A DNA stretch of 19,172 nt, taken from positions 1 to 19,172 of the forward strand of contig CBDUKB010000035.1 of assembly GCA_965367695.1 (NCBI GenBank), read 5' to 3'. The translations under genes were made by a program, and so were the position numbers. The notes under the pieces are model-generated. The model saw only the letters and a program-made list of their open reading frames with translations, made no database searches and was not told where the DNA came from. Source of the DNA: Putridiphycobacter sp965367695 (GTDB lineage: Bacteria > Bacteroidota > Bacteroidia > Flavobacteriales_D > Crocinitomicaceae). The first letter of the stretch is position 1. Every line of letters starts with the position of its first letter. Shown piece by piece: positions 1 through 8,490 of this stretch.

Positions 1-507
1 TTAGCAGGAGTGAATACACCAACTCAAATTTTACCCAATGTAGGTGCTGGTATTTATTACAATACTGAAAAGTTTTACGCCGGCTTGTCAACTCCTAGGT
101 TATTAGAAAATGATTTCAAAAATAGTGCGGTAACTCAAGCAAAAGAGTCAAGACATTATTACTTAATTGCTGGAACAGTTTTTCCAATTTCAAAAAAACA
201 GAACATTAAATTAAGACCAACTGCCTTAGTTAAATTAACTCAAGCAGCTCCTATAGAACTCGATTTAACTGCTTTGGTTTATTTTAATGACGTTTTTTGG
301 ATTGGGCCTATGTTCAGAACTGGTGATGCTGCAGGTGTTTTAGCTGGAGTAAATATCACGGACCAATTCTCATTTGGTTATTCTTTTGATTGGTCATATA
401 CCAATAAAACAATTACCTATAAAAATTATGGTTCACATGAGCTCATGTTAAGATATGACCTCTTTTATAACAATGCCGAAAAAATTAGATCACCTAGATA
501 TTTTTAA
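1..507 (+). CDS. PorP/SprF family type IX secretion membrane protein (5' end outside window)
   Basis: The reading frame is open from the first base, so only the last 168 codons are present; the GTG at position 10 lies inside the gene and is not its start. The visible part reads as the C-terminal half of a PorP/SprF-type outer membrane barrel: a PNVGAGIYY segment followed by FYAGLSTPRLL near the left edge is the characteristic signature, and alternating amphipathic strands follow up to a terminal aromatic residue (RYF), usual for barrel proteins. Members of this family are paired with T9SS-exported adhesins and are thought to help them reach or attach to the cell surface (SprF with SprB in Flavobacterium johnsoniae gliding). 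Only 10 bases separate it from the following OmpA-type gene, so the two are probably one transcript. Which adhesin it serves cannot be seen, as the upstream gene is off the window. Confidence 0.85.
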   Translation, partial: LAGVNTPTQILPNVGAGIYYNTEKFYAGLSTPRLLENDFKNSAVTQAKESRHYYLIAGTVFPISKKQNIKLRPTALVKLTQAAPIELDLTALVYFNDVFWIGPMFRTGDAAGVLAGVNITDQFSFGYSFDWSYTNKTITYKNYGSHELMLRYDLFYNNAEKIRSPRYF

Positions 508-517
508 AATATAGCAC

Positions 518-2755
518 ATGAAAAATTATATATTAATTTCACTTTTTATTTGTTTTGCCTTTAATAGTCGCGGGCAAGAGCAAAACGCTACCACATTAAA
601 AAAAGCAGAAAGCTTATATGAAGACTATGCATATGATAAAGCCATTGCTAAATTTTCAGAAGCACAAGATGGAAGCCCTGAAGTGTTGAGAAAGTTAGCA
701 GAAAGTTTTTACAAAATTGGAAACATTGAGAAAGCAGAAGTGCTTTATGGAAAATTAGTGAATAGTGAAGCATCTGAGCCAAAAGATGTCTACATGTATG
801 CAGCATCTTTAATGCAGAATAAAAAATATGTGCAAGCTAAGGAAGCCATGGAAAAATATAAAGCATTGAATCCAGATGATTCAAGAGCTCAATCGTATTT
901 AGCAAGCACCAATTTAATTGAACAATTACAAAAAGACAAAGGACAATTCAAAATAAAAAATCTAGCGATAAATTCAGTTCAAGAAGATTTTTCTCCTGTC
1001 TATTTTAAAAATAAATTAGCTTTTACAAGTAGTAGGGAAGGCGTTAAACCTATTAGAAGAAAATGGAATTGGAATAAACTCCCATTTTTAGATGTATACA
1101 TTGCGGATATTTCAAGTGATGGCGAATTGTCAGGATTAAAAGAACTAAACAAAATGATGAACAAAAAATATCATGAAGGTCCTGTTTGTTATAACCACGA
1201 AGAAAACATGATGGCTTTTACCCGCAATAATTACAAAGGAAAAAGTAAAGAAGGGGTTATTAAATTGCACATTTATATTACTAGAAACATTAATGGAAGC
1301 TGGGAAAACCCATGGCCATTTGTGTTAAATTCTAATGAGTATTCAGTGGGTCATCCGGCTTTTTCAAAAGATGCTAAGTGGATGTATTTTGCATCTGACA
1401 TGCCAGGAGGATTTGGTGGTGTTGATTTGTATAAAATTGAAATGAAAGATGACACAACTTTTGGTGAGGCAATTAATTTAGGTGCAGATATCAATACAGA
1501 AGGGGATGAAATGTTTCCTACTATACATCAAGATGGAATTTTATCTTTTGCTTCTAATGGGCAACCTGGTTTAGGAGGCTTGGATGTTTTTGTCGTTCAA
1601 TTAAAAGAAGATGATGAATTGGGTGTAATGTACAACCTGGGTAGTCCAATCAATTCGAATAGAGATGACTTTTCTTTTATTATTAATAAAAATATGAAGT
1701 CTGGCTATTTTGCATCCAATAGAGCAGGAGGTAAAGGAGATGATGATATATATTATTTTGATTTGTTAAAACCAATCACATTCGGCAAAGAAATCAAAGG
1801 AACAGTAAAAGATAAAAAAGGAGAAATTTTGGCCAATACCACTGTTAAATTATGGGACGAGGATGGAAATATTATTGATTCTGTTATTACGTCAGAAAAC
1901 GGAACTTATTCTTTTACTGTAGAAGGTGATAAATTATTTTCTTTAAATGGTAAAAAACCAAAGTATTTTGAAGGGAAAAATACTGCAGATACACATACGG
2001 ATGAAACGGTAATTATTTCGGATTTAGAATTAGAAAAAGATCCTGGTTTGTCTTTATACGCTTTGATTACAGATAAAAAAGAAGGTACGCCTTTGGAAGC
2101 AGTGAAGATGAAGATAATAGATAACATTACAGGAGAAGAGGTGTTGTATGAAACAGATGTTAATGGAGATTATAAAAAGCCCTTATATGGTAAAAAATTA
2201 CAAGAAAGAGGCAGTTATAATATCATACTTGAAAAGGCTGGTTATTTAAGTAAAACAGTTACTTATAATGTGTTGTTTGATAAGCCAGGGGTTTATAATG
2301 TACATGAAAGTTTAGATTTAACACTCGATAAATTAGAAGTAGGTGGAGACATTTCTAAATTAATTCAAATCAACCCTATATACTTTGATTTTAATAAATT
2401 TAATATTCGTCCAGACGCTGCACTTGAATTAGATAAAATAGTAAAAGTAATGAATGAATATCCAGGTTTGGAAATTGAGTTAGGTTCACACACCGATTCT
2501 AGAGGTTCTGCGGCCTACAATACTAAATTGTCTGATAAAAGAGCAAAAGCATCTGCCAAATACATTAAACAACACATTACCAATCCAGAAAGAATAACGG
2601 GGAAAGGTTATGGAGAGGCTAAACTAATTAATAAGTGTAGTGATGGTGTAAAATGTACTGATGAAGAACACCAAGAAAATAGAAGAACTGAGTTTATTAT
2701 TATTAAACTTGATGAAGATGTTAAAGTGGATAACAGCAGTCCTAATTCTTTCTAG
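518..2755 (+). CDS. TPR/PD40/OmpA-domain outer membrane protein, T9SS-associated
   Basis: This 745-residue exported protein probably links the outer membrane to peptidoglycan. A signal peptide spans about residues 1-19 (hydrophobic ISLFICFAF, likely cleavage before QEQN). Residues 24-135 look like TPR helices; 155-415 hold WD40-like PD40 beta-propeller repeats (FASDMPGGFGGVDLY and FASNRAGGKGDDDIYYF units); 423-500 and 508-600 resemble two carboxypeptidase-regulatory-like beta-sandwich domains; 619-730 is an OmpA C-terminal domain with IYFDFNKFNIRP, HTDSRG, LSDKRA and NRRTEF, which includes the Asp and Arg used for binding diaminopimelate. The architecture matches the OmpA proteins regularly encoded next to PorP/SprF genes and is related to PorE of the T9SS. 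The ATG at 518 directly precedes the signal peptide. A hairpin just after the stop closes the unit. The family is clear; the exact role is inferred from architecture and neighbour. Confidence 0.9.
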   Translation: MKNYILISLFICFAFNSRGQEQNATTLKKAESLYEDYAYDKAIAKFSEAQDGSPEVLRKLAESFYKIGNIEKAEVLYGKLVNSEASEPKDVYMYAASLMQNKKYVQAKEAMEKYKALNPDDSRAQSYLASTNLIEQLQKDKGQFKIKNLAINSVQEDFSPVYFKNKLAFTSSREGVKPIRRKWNWNKLPFLDVYIADISSDGELSGLKELNKMMNKKYHEGPVCYNHEENMMAFTRNNYKGKSKEGVIKLHIYITRNINGSWENPWPFVLNSNEYSVGHPAFSKDAKWMYFASDMPGGFGGVDLYKIEMKDDTTFGEAINLGADINTEGDEMFPTIHQDGILSFASNGQPGLGGLDVFVVQLKEDDELGVMYNLGSPINSNRDDFSFIINKNMKSGYFASNRAGGKGDDDIYYFDLLKPITFGKEIKGTVKDKKGEILANTTVKLWDEDGNIIDSVITSENGTYSFTVEGDKLFSLNGKKPKYFEGKNTADTHTDETVIISDLELEKDPGLSLYALITDKKEGTPLEAVKMKIIDNITGEEVLYETDVNGDYKKPLYGKKLQERGSYNIILEKAGYLSKTVTYNVLFDKPGVYNVHESLDLTLDKLEVGGDISKLIQINPIYFDFNKFNIRPDAALELDKIVKVMNEYPGLEIELGSHTDSRGSAAYNTKLSDKRAKASAKYIKQHITNPERITGKGYGEAKLINKCSDGVKCTDEEHQENRRTEFIIIKLDEDVKVDNSSPNSF

Positions 2756-2775
2756 TTTTCAATAATATCGATATG

Positions 2776-2809
2776 AATAAAGGCTCTTATTTTTATAAGG
2801 GCCTTTATT
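2776..2809 (+). terminator. Hairpin terminator after the PorP/SprF-OmpA unit
   Basis: A nearly perfect 15-bp stem (2776-2790 with 2795-2809, one G-T pair) with a TTTT loop lies 20 bases after the stop codon. The 5' arm contains AATAAAGGC and the 3' arm GCCTTTATT. There is no long T run after the stem, but the 3' arm itself ends T-rich. It sits at the end of a gene and before a separately promoted gene, as expected for a terminator. Confidence 0.75.
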
Positions 2810-2888
2810 ATTAGTGACATACGTGGATAATTGGTGTTTGAACTTGATAAGTGGTTTTCAATAATAAAATATATATATAAAAATAAAT

Positions 2889-2920
2889 TTTGGTAGATAT
2901 GCAATTTATTCGTAAGTTCG
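2889..2920 (+). promoter_or_regulatory. Predicted Bacteroidota promoter for the fibronectin-III T9SS protein
   Basis: TTTG at 2889-2892 and TAAGTTCG at 2913-2920 are separated by 20 bases, matching the phylum pattern TTTG / TAnnTTTG with one mismatch in the -7 element. Transcription would begin near 2927, giving a leader of about 25 A/T-rich bases before the ATG at 2952. This is pattern matching only. Confidence 0.45.
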
Positions 2921-2951
2921 CTACAACTATTTTATTAAAAAACTTAAAATT

Positions 2952-5900
2952 ATGAAGAAAATTTACTTTATTTTAAGCATGCTTTTTTTAGGTGTGACAA
3001 CAGCCGTTGCCCAAGGTGAGACTTGTGCAACTGCCGTTTCGGTCAATCCAGGAAGTTATGTTTCAAATGGTGCTGCCTCAGGAGGCGGTGCTTCAACAAC
3101 CGGTAATAATGCCGATTGGTACTCTTTCACCCCAGTATGTGACGGTGTTATGACTGTTGGTTCATGTGGTGGTGGCGTTGATACCAGATTATATGTTCAT
3201 TCAGGAGCTTGTGGTGCTTTAACTCAAGTAGGTTATGCTGATGATAACTGTACAATGGGACCAGGACAATCAAATTTTGCATCAGTAGTTACAAATTTAA
3301 ATGTAACTGGTGGAACAACTTATTTTATTGAATGGGTTGATTATTGGTCTTCTGCACCAACACCTTGGTACCTTGATTTTACTGTAGGCGGTGGCGTTTC
3401 AAGTATCGCTGTGAGTCCTTCAATTAATACTTCAATTGTATCTTGGGGAGCTGCAGGTTCTGAAACTTCATGGGATATCCAATGGGGTCCTTCAGGATTT
3501 AGTTTAGGAGCAGGAAGTAACACTACTGTAACTGATCCAACACAAGCGAATACTTTTTATAATATTCCAAACTTATCACCGGAAACTACTTATGATGTAT
3601 ACATTGCAGTAGGCGGAACTGGTTGTTTTGTAGGTCCATTGACTTTTACAACTTTGCCTTTATGTCCAACGCCAATCAATTTGACGAATAGTCCATTGAC
3701 GACAAGTGCAATTTTAGATTGGGACCCAGGAAATATTGAAACATCATGGGATTTACAATATGGTCCTTCAGGAACACCTATTGGTGATGCTGCAATGATT
3801 TTCAATAACTCGGTTACTTCATCTGCTTATAATGCACAAAATATTGCATCATGTAGCGATTATCACTGGTACATCAGAGCAATCTGTACAAACTATACAC
3901 CAACGTTATATTCTGCTTGGGTAGGACCAGTATCATTTTCAACTGACTGTGTTTGTCCAGACCCTTCAAATTTAATGGCGACTGCTGACCCTAGTTCAGC
4001 TTTCAATTACATTTTAGAATGGACAGCAAATGGTTCAGGACCACAATGGAATGTTCAATATGGACCAACAGGTTTCTTATTTGGAACAGGAACAGTAGTA
4101 ACTGCCAATTCAAATCCATTTTTATTAACTGGTTTGATGCCTGATGTAGAATATCAATATTATGTTCAAGGATTTTGTGGTTCAACTGCAGATTCAATGT
4201 CACAATGGATAGGTCCATTAACTTTTACGACACCAACATTTTGTGATCCTCCTGCAGCTTTAGGCGTTTCTAATATTACGACGACTTCTGCAGTAATAAA
4301 CTGGAGTAACACTGGTGTAAACTCGTGGACTGTAGAGTGGGGACCAGCAGGTTTTACACAAGGTACAGGTACAACTTATAACTTAGGTTCTAATAATGCA
4401 ACATTAACTGGTTTAACACCAGATACTGAATACTGTTATTATGTGGCTGCCAATTGTGGTAGTACGCCAGATTCAAGTAGTGTTTTTGCCGGACCTTATT
4501 GCTTCCAATCATTGGCAGCTTGTCCAACTCCTTCTAACTTAAGTGTGATGAATATTTCAAACACTTCTGCTACTTTAGCATGGCAAGTTGGTGGTTCTGA
4601 AACTGCTTGGGATGTAGAATGGGGGTTCCCAGGATTTATGCCAGATATGGGGCAAGAACAAGGTTCTGCAACTCCAACAGGTACACCTACACATTATGCA
4701 ATCGGATTAAACGCTTCAGCTCCTTATGAATTTTATGTAAGAGCCGCTTGTGGTGGTGTCAATGGTAATTCAACTTGGACAGGTCCATTTGAATTCAACA
4801 CTTTATTATCAAATAACTTGGCTTGTAATGCCATTGAGTTATTAGTTGACGGTAATGTAAATGTACACACAAATGTGGGTGCAACAATTAATGGTGAAAA
4901 CGCGATTGAGCCTGCTTACCAATACATTTATACGTATACACAAACATTGTGGTTTGGTAGTCAAATTTACACGCCAATGCATGCACCAGTATGGTTCAAG
5001 TTTAAAGCACCAGCTTCAGGAAAAGTTGATGTATCAACTATGAATGATATTACGGCAAATGCACCTACACAAACGAAAATTGCAATTTATGAAGTTGGTT
5101 TATGTTCAAATTTTGGAACATACAACTTAAAGGCAGCTAATACGTTTGGTGGAGATGGTTACTACTATACATTAGAGTATGGTTCAGAGGCTTTATTATG
5201 TGATTTGAATCCAGGTCAATATTATTATGTATTGGTAGATAACTTCCAATATTATACTTTGAACACTACTTATAATGGAACACCTCCTGGAACTTTTGGA
5301 ATTTCTATTACTGATGTTCCTGCTAGTTCAACTGGTAACGCAACACCACTTACAGTGTGTGGAGATGGTACAGCTATTGATTTATTCTCATCTATCGATA
5401 ACTATTCTTCTACAACTGGTACTTGGTATAATCCAAGTGTTTCAAATCCAGGATTTACAACACCAGGATCAGCGAGTATGATTTCTTTACCTACAGGTGC
5501 AGGAACTTACACATTTGATTATGTGATTGCAAACGCTTGTGGAGCTGATACAGTATCAACAAGTATCTCTACTATCCAACCACCAAATGCTGGAATGGAC
5601 GGTAGCTTTACTACTTGTAATACTGATGATGTAATCCTAATTAGTCACTTAAATGGATTTGTTGACTTTGGTGGACAATGGTCTGATGCTGATGGTGTAT
5701 TTAATGTAAGCAACGGTGTATTCCATGGATATGGTGTACAATACGGTACTTATACATTTAATTACATAGTTGGTGGTGGTAACGGTTGTGATCCAGATAC
5801 ATCAGTTGTAAACATTACATTAACTGATAACTGTTTAGGTCTTGAAGATAATGCTTCAGTAAATAACTTGACAGTATATCCAAATCCAGTAATGGATGTG

Positions 5901-6101
5901 ATGACAATTGCAAATTTAAATATTGAAGGTGCTGCATCTTTAAATGTTTATGATGCACAAGGAAAACTAGTATTACAAAATGATATCTCAAACTTCATTG
6001 GAAACTTAACAGTTGATATGACTGAATTGGAATCAGGAATGTATACTTTAGAAATTAATGCTGAAACTTCAATTGAAAAACAAAGAGTTGTAAAGCAATA
6101 A
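2952..6101 (+). CDS. Secreted multidomain protein with fibronectin-III repeats and T9SS type A sorting domain
   Basis: This 1049-residue surface or secreted protein has a Sec signal peptide (residues 1-20, cleavage after AVA). Residues 22-146 form a PPC-like beta domain (GETCATAVSV, then DWYSFTP). Five fibronectin-III-like repeats follow at about 150-235, 238-332, 335-430, 431-522 and 524-618; most open with C-P-x-P-x-N-L and carry SxTSAxLxW, a W-x-[VIL]-[QE]-[WY]-G-P core and a closing G-P-[LFV]-x-F-x-T. Residues 620-790 resemble a second PPC-like module, 795-960 two Ig/PKD-like segments, and 965-1049 a type A sorting domain beginning NLTVYPNP and containing GMYTLEI. That domain directs passage through the T9SS and is usually removed by the PorU sortase. 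No catalytic domain was recognised, so an adhesive or structural role is most likely. It has its own promoter-like sequence and terminator, and so is separate from the preceding T9SS pair. Confidence 0.9.
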   Translation: MKKIYFILSMLFLGVTTAVAQGETCATAVSVNPGSYVSNGAASGGGASTTGNNADWYSFTPVCDGVMTVGSCGGGVDTRLYVHSGACGALTQVGYADDNCTMGPGQSNFASVVTNLNVTGGTTYFIEWVDYWSSAPTPWYLDFTVGGGVSSIAVSPSINTSIVSWGAAGSETSWDIQWGPSGFSLGAGSNTTVTDPTQANTFYNIPNLSPETTYDVYIAVGGTGCFVGPLTFTTLPLCPTPINLTNSPLTTSAILDWDPGNIETSWDLQYGPSGTPIGDAAMIFNNSVTSSAYNAQNIASCSDYHWYIRAICTNYTPTLYSAWVGPVSFSTDCVCPDPSNLMATADPSSAFNYILEWTANGSGPQWNVQYGPTGFLFGTGTVVTANSNPFLLTGLMPDVEYQYYVQGFCGSTADSMSQWIGPLTFTTPTFCDPPAALGVSNITTTSAVINWSNTGVNSWTVEWGPAGFTQGTGTTYNLGSNNATLTGLTPDTEYCYYVAANCGSTPDSSSVFAGPYCFQSLAACPTPSNLSVMNISNTSATLAWQVGGSETAWDVEWGFPGFMPDMGQEQGSATPTGTPTHYAIGLNASAPYEFYVRAACGGVNGNSTWTGPFEFNTLLSNNLACNAIELLVDGNVNVHTNVGATINGENAIEPAYQYIYTYTQTLWFGSQIYTPMHAPVWFKFKAPASGKVDVSTMNDITANAPTQTKIAIYEVGLCSNFGTYNLKAANTFGGDGYYYTLEYGSEALLCDLNPGQYYYVLVDNFQYYTLNTTYNGTPPGTFGISITDVPASSTGNATPLTVCGDGTAIDLFSSIDNYSSTTGTWYNPSVSNPGFTTPGSASMISLPTGAGTYTFDYVIANACGADTVSTSISTIQPPNAGMDGSFTTCNTDDVILISHLNGFVDFGGQWSDADGVFNVSNGVFHGYGVQYGTYTFNYIVGGGNGCDPDTSVVNITLTDNCLGLEDNASVNNLTVYPNPVMDVMTIANLNIEGAASLNVYDAQGKLVLQNDISNFIGNLTVDMTELESGMYTLEINAETSIEKQRVVKQ

Positions 6102-6124
6102 TCTTTAAAATTTAATTTTTAATT

Positions 6125-6154
6125 AAAAGGCTACTCGGAAGAGTAGCCTTTTTT
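6125..6154 (+). terminator. Strong intrinsic terminator
   Basis: A perfect 12-bp stem (AAAAGGCTACTC at 6125-6136 with its complement at 6141-6152) with a GGAA tetraloop runs into a T tract ending at 6154. It lies 23 bases after the stop of the fibronectin-III protein gene. This is a textbook rho-independent terminator. Confidence 0.92.
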
Positions 6155-6241
6155 ATTCCATATAATCAAAGGTTTTCACACTTTAAAATATTTTTGAGTT
6201 TGAAACTTAGCTATTTCATATTTTTAGGTAAAACCCGAGAT

Positions 6242-7774
6242 ATGGCAAACTCTTACTCTGATAATTTATTTGAACTTGTAAAAAGTCTTACCAAGTCTGA
6301 AAAAAGATGCTACAAACTATATGCTGCACGGCACACCATAGGTGAACAAAACAATGCTTTACTCATTTTTGATCACATGGTAAAAATGAAGACTTATGAT
6401 GAAAAACAGTTGAAAAAAAGTTTAAAAGGAAATAGCTTTCTTAATCAGTTTTCAATTACTAAAAATCGTATTTATGAGCAAATTCTGGACAGTTTAAACG
6501 AGTACCATCAGAAAAATGCTATTGAATCTTCCCTTAACAATAGTTTGAATGGTGCTGTTATTTTATTTGAAAAAGGATTGTACCAGCAATTTAAAAAAAG
6601 GATTGAAGCTGTAAAAAGAAAAGCACTTAAACACAAATTAAATAAAATACTATTTCGCATTGTTCAACTTGAAAAGGCATTGTATGAAAAACAAGCCTAT
6701 GCCACTATTGATAAAGAAAAAATTGGCAACTTTATTAATGATGAAATTGCATTATTAGAAACCTTAAAGATTCAAAGTAAACTGTGGCAAATTAAATCCC
6801 TGCTGTTTAATAAAATTAATGAACTAGGTACTGTTCGGTCAAAACAAGAAGTAGCTGCCTTAGAAGGCATCATAGACCCTTTAAAAGAAATCAATTACAA
6901 AGAGAATGATTGGGAAAGTATTTATTTATTTCACCATACCATAAGTGGATATTATTTTGCAGTTTACGATATTAAAAATTGTGTCAAACATCTGCGTATT
7001 TTAATTCAATTATATGAAGAAAATTCAGCCTTAATCAAACAAAATCCAAATCGGTATTTTTCAATAATCACCAATTATATTTATTGTGAAACTAAGTTAA
7101 GTAATTTTGAAGTTGCACAAAACTATTTGAACTTTTTAGACAAGTTTAAAAAAGATTATATCGTGAATAAGGACTTGGAAATAAAATTCTTTTCGAGTGT
7201 TGTTAGCTTAAAAATGTTTCTCTTCATAGAATCTGGCAACTATGTTCAAGCAAATATTTTAGTAGATGAAATTGACCAAGGAATTGAAAAATATGCGGGT
7301 AAAATTGGGTTGATGAGAAATGCTTATCTAAACTTTCAAATAGGAGTGGCCTTTCTTTCTCAAGGTGATTATAAAAAATCACTCACCTACATAAATAAAG
7401 TTTTAAATGAAAAAAGTTTATTGCAGCGACAAGACATCTACTCCTTTTCGCTCTTATTGCAATTGATCATTCATTTTGAGTTAAAGAATTATAGATTCAT
7501 TCCCTATATTTTAAATACAACGAAACGATTTTTAAAAGAAAAGAACAGGCTTTATATGTTTGAATCAATATTTTTAAAAATTATTCAAAAGATTAAAGAC
7601 GAAAATTTAAATAAAATTGATGTCGAAGAAGTGATCAGTTTCCTTGCACCCGAAATTGAAAAATTAAAAGAAGACAAATTTGAAAGGGCAGCTTTTGACT
7701 ATTTTGATTTTGGTGCTTGGCTAAAAAGTAAAATTGAAAACAAAACTTATTTGGAAATAAAAAAAGCAGGCTAA
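6242..7774 (+). CDS. Bacteroidota-specific alpha-helical repeat protein of unknown function
   Basis: The product has 510 residues, is soluble and appears almost wholly alpha-helical, with no signal peptide or membrane segment. The N terminus contains DNLFELVKSLTKSEKR, a motif I associate with a widespread uncharacterised Bacteroidota family; the rest is Lys/Glu-rich helix-turn-helix units resembling degenerate TPRs (for example AFLSQGDYKKSLTYINKVL). I chose the ATG at 6242. The frame stays open back to a TTG at 6194, but those 16 extra codons (hydrophobic LSYFIFLG) overlap likely promoter sequence and do not resemble the family start. The gene stands alone: a terminator lies upstream, another overlaps its end, and the next gene is convergent. 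A scaffold or protein-binding role fits helical repeats, but no function can be assigned. Confidence 0.85.
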   Translation: MANSYSDNLFELVKSLTKSEKRCYKLYAARHTIGEQNNALLIFDHMVKMKTYDEKQLKKSLKGNSFLNQFSITKNRIYEQILDSLNEYHQKNAIESSLNNSLNGAVILFEKGLYQQFKKRIEAVKRKALKHKLNKILFRIVQLEKALYEKQAYATIDKEKIGNFINDEIALLETLKIQSKLWQIKSLLFNKINELGTVRSKQEVAALEGIIDPLKEINYKENDWESIYLFHHTISGYYFAVYDIKNCVKHLRILIQLYEENSALIKQNPNRYFSIITNYIYCETKLSNFEVAQNYLNFLDKFKKDYIVNKDLEIKFFSSVVSLKMFLFIESGNYVQANILVDEIDQGIEKYAGKIGLMRNAYLNFQIGVAFLSQGDYKKSLTYINKVLNEKSLLQRQDIYSFSLLLQLIIHFELKNYRFIPYILNTTKRFLKEKNRLYMFESIFLKIIQKIKDENLNKIDVEEVISFLAPEIEKLKEDKFERAAFDYFDFGAWLKSKIENKTYLEIKKAG

Positions 7775-7789
7775 TGACCTGCTTTTTTT
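7759..7789. terminator. Bidirectional terminator between convergent genes
   Basis: A 12-bp stem (seven A plus GCAGG at 7759-7770, paired with CCTGC plus seven T at 7778-7789) has a 7-base loop that contains the TAA stop codon (7772-7774) of the helical-repeat gene. The A run on one side and T run on the other make it a terminator in both directions, serving that plus-strand gene and the minus-strand YceI-like gene that ends at 7813. Confidence 0.88.
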
Positions 7790-7812
7790 ATGATATAATA
7801 ATTAGTTAAACT

Positions 7813-8436
7813 TTATTTACAATCTTTTTTCAAAGTTGTTTCTACATTAATCTCAACTTCTGTCCACAGTTTACTGATACCATCTGCACCTTTGTGTAAA
7901 TCGCTACAAACATTGTTCAAAGAATCAATCGCATATGATGCTTCAAAATCATTCATGTCAATTGTTGTGGCAAAAGCTATTGTTTGACCAGTGACAGTTA
8001 CCGCTCCTTGATAATCTTTAGAAATTCCATTCATAGTAATTTCAACATTTGCAGTTGTTTCATTGATTGATTTTACAATTCCAGAAATGACATCAGTTGC
8101 TTCCATCACACCAAAAAAGCTTGATTTGATTTTTGGATCACGAATTTCATTATTAGAATTTACACTATTTGTAGGAATCGTAAAACTGGCACCGGTTAAT
8201 GTTTTAAACATATCCTCAGATGCATTTGAAATTAATACGTTCACTTCATCAAAAGTACCTCCAACAGCGGTCTTTTCATTAAACTTAAAAGAAGTCCAAT
8301 TTACTTTTGTACTTAACTCATCATAGTTATAGGTACAAATTTCTACTGTTTCTTCAACAGATTCTTCAGTGTTAGTTGTTTCATTACCACAGGATAAAAA
8401 TAAGGCAGCAATAAAACTAAGGTATAAATATTTCAT
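7813..8436 (-). CDS. YceI-like domain lipoprotein
   Basis: This 207-residue lipoprotein has a signal sequence ending in the lipobox LFLSC, with the acylated Cys at residue 16. After an acidic linker (about 17-33) comes a domain resembling YceI: KVNWTSFKFNEKTAVGGTF, a strand containing SFTIPTNSVNSNNEIRDPKI, then SSFFGVME. YceI proteins are lipocalin-like barrels that bind isoprenoid-type amphiphiles; several Bacteroidota carry lipoprotein versions, and no ligand can be inferred here. Two Cys near the C terminus (about 177 and 206) could form a disulfide. The gene is monocistronic: it has its own TAnnTTTG element 18 bases upstream and a shared bidirectional terminator downstream. Confidence 0.8.
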   Translation of the reverse strand: MKYLYLSFIAALFLSCGNETTNTEESVEETVEICTYNYDELSTKVNWTSFKFNEKTAVGGTFDEVNVLISNASEDMFKTLTGASFTIPTNSVNSNNEIRDPKIKSSFFGVMEATDVISGIVKSINETTANVEITMNGISKDYQGAVTVTGQTIAFATTIDMNDFEASYAIDSLNNVCSDLHKGADGISKLWTEVEINVETTLKKDCK

Positions 8437-8453
8437 AATAGATAAGTTTTTTT

Positions 8454-8461
8454 CAAAGTTA
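8454..8461 (-). promoter_or_regulatory. Predicted -7 element for the YceI-like lipoprotein gene
   Basis: On the minus strand the sequence TAACTTTG matches TAnnTTTG exactly, ending 17 bases before the ATG (8436). A convincing -33 TTG at the proper distance was not found, so the call rests on the -7 match and its position. Confidence 0.4.
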
Positions 8462-8490
8462 GTGAATATTTTAAATCATAAAACATCTAT

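Noticed and set aside
2867..2879. AT repeat before the fibronectin-III gene as a phase-variable promoter tract
   Set aside because: It lies outside the predicted -33/-7 elements and is brief in a generally A/T-rich region.
3341..5481. Short open frames on both strands inside the fibronectin-III protein gene
   Set aside because: They arise from the Thr/Gly-rich repeat codons of the real gene and contain no recognisable domain.
3238..5830. Tandem DNA repeats or CRISPR-like array
   Set aside because: The periodic similarity is protein-level repetition of fibronectin-III units, with no identical DNA repeats and no spacer structure.
6194..6241. TTG-initiated extension of the helical-repeat protein
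   Set aside because: The added residues do not resemble the family start and overlap probable promoter sequence; the ATG at 6242 begins with the conserved segment.
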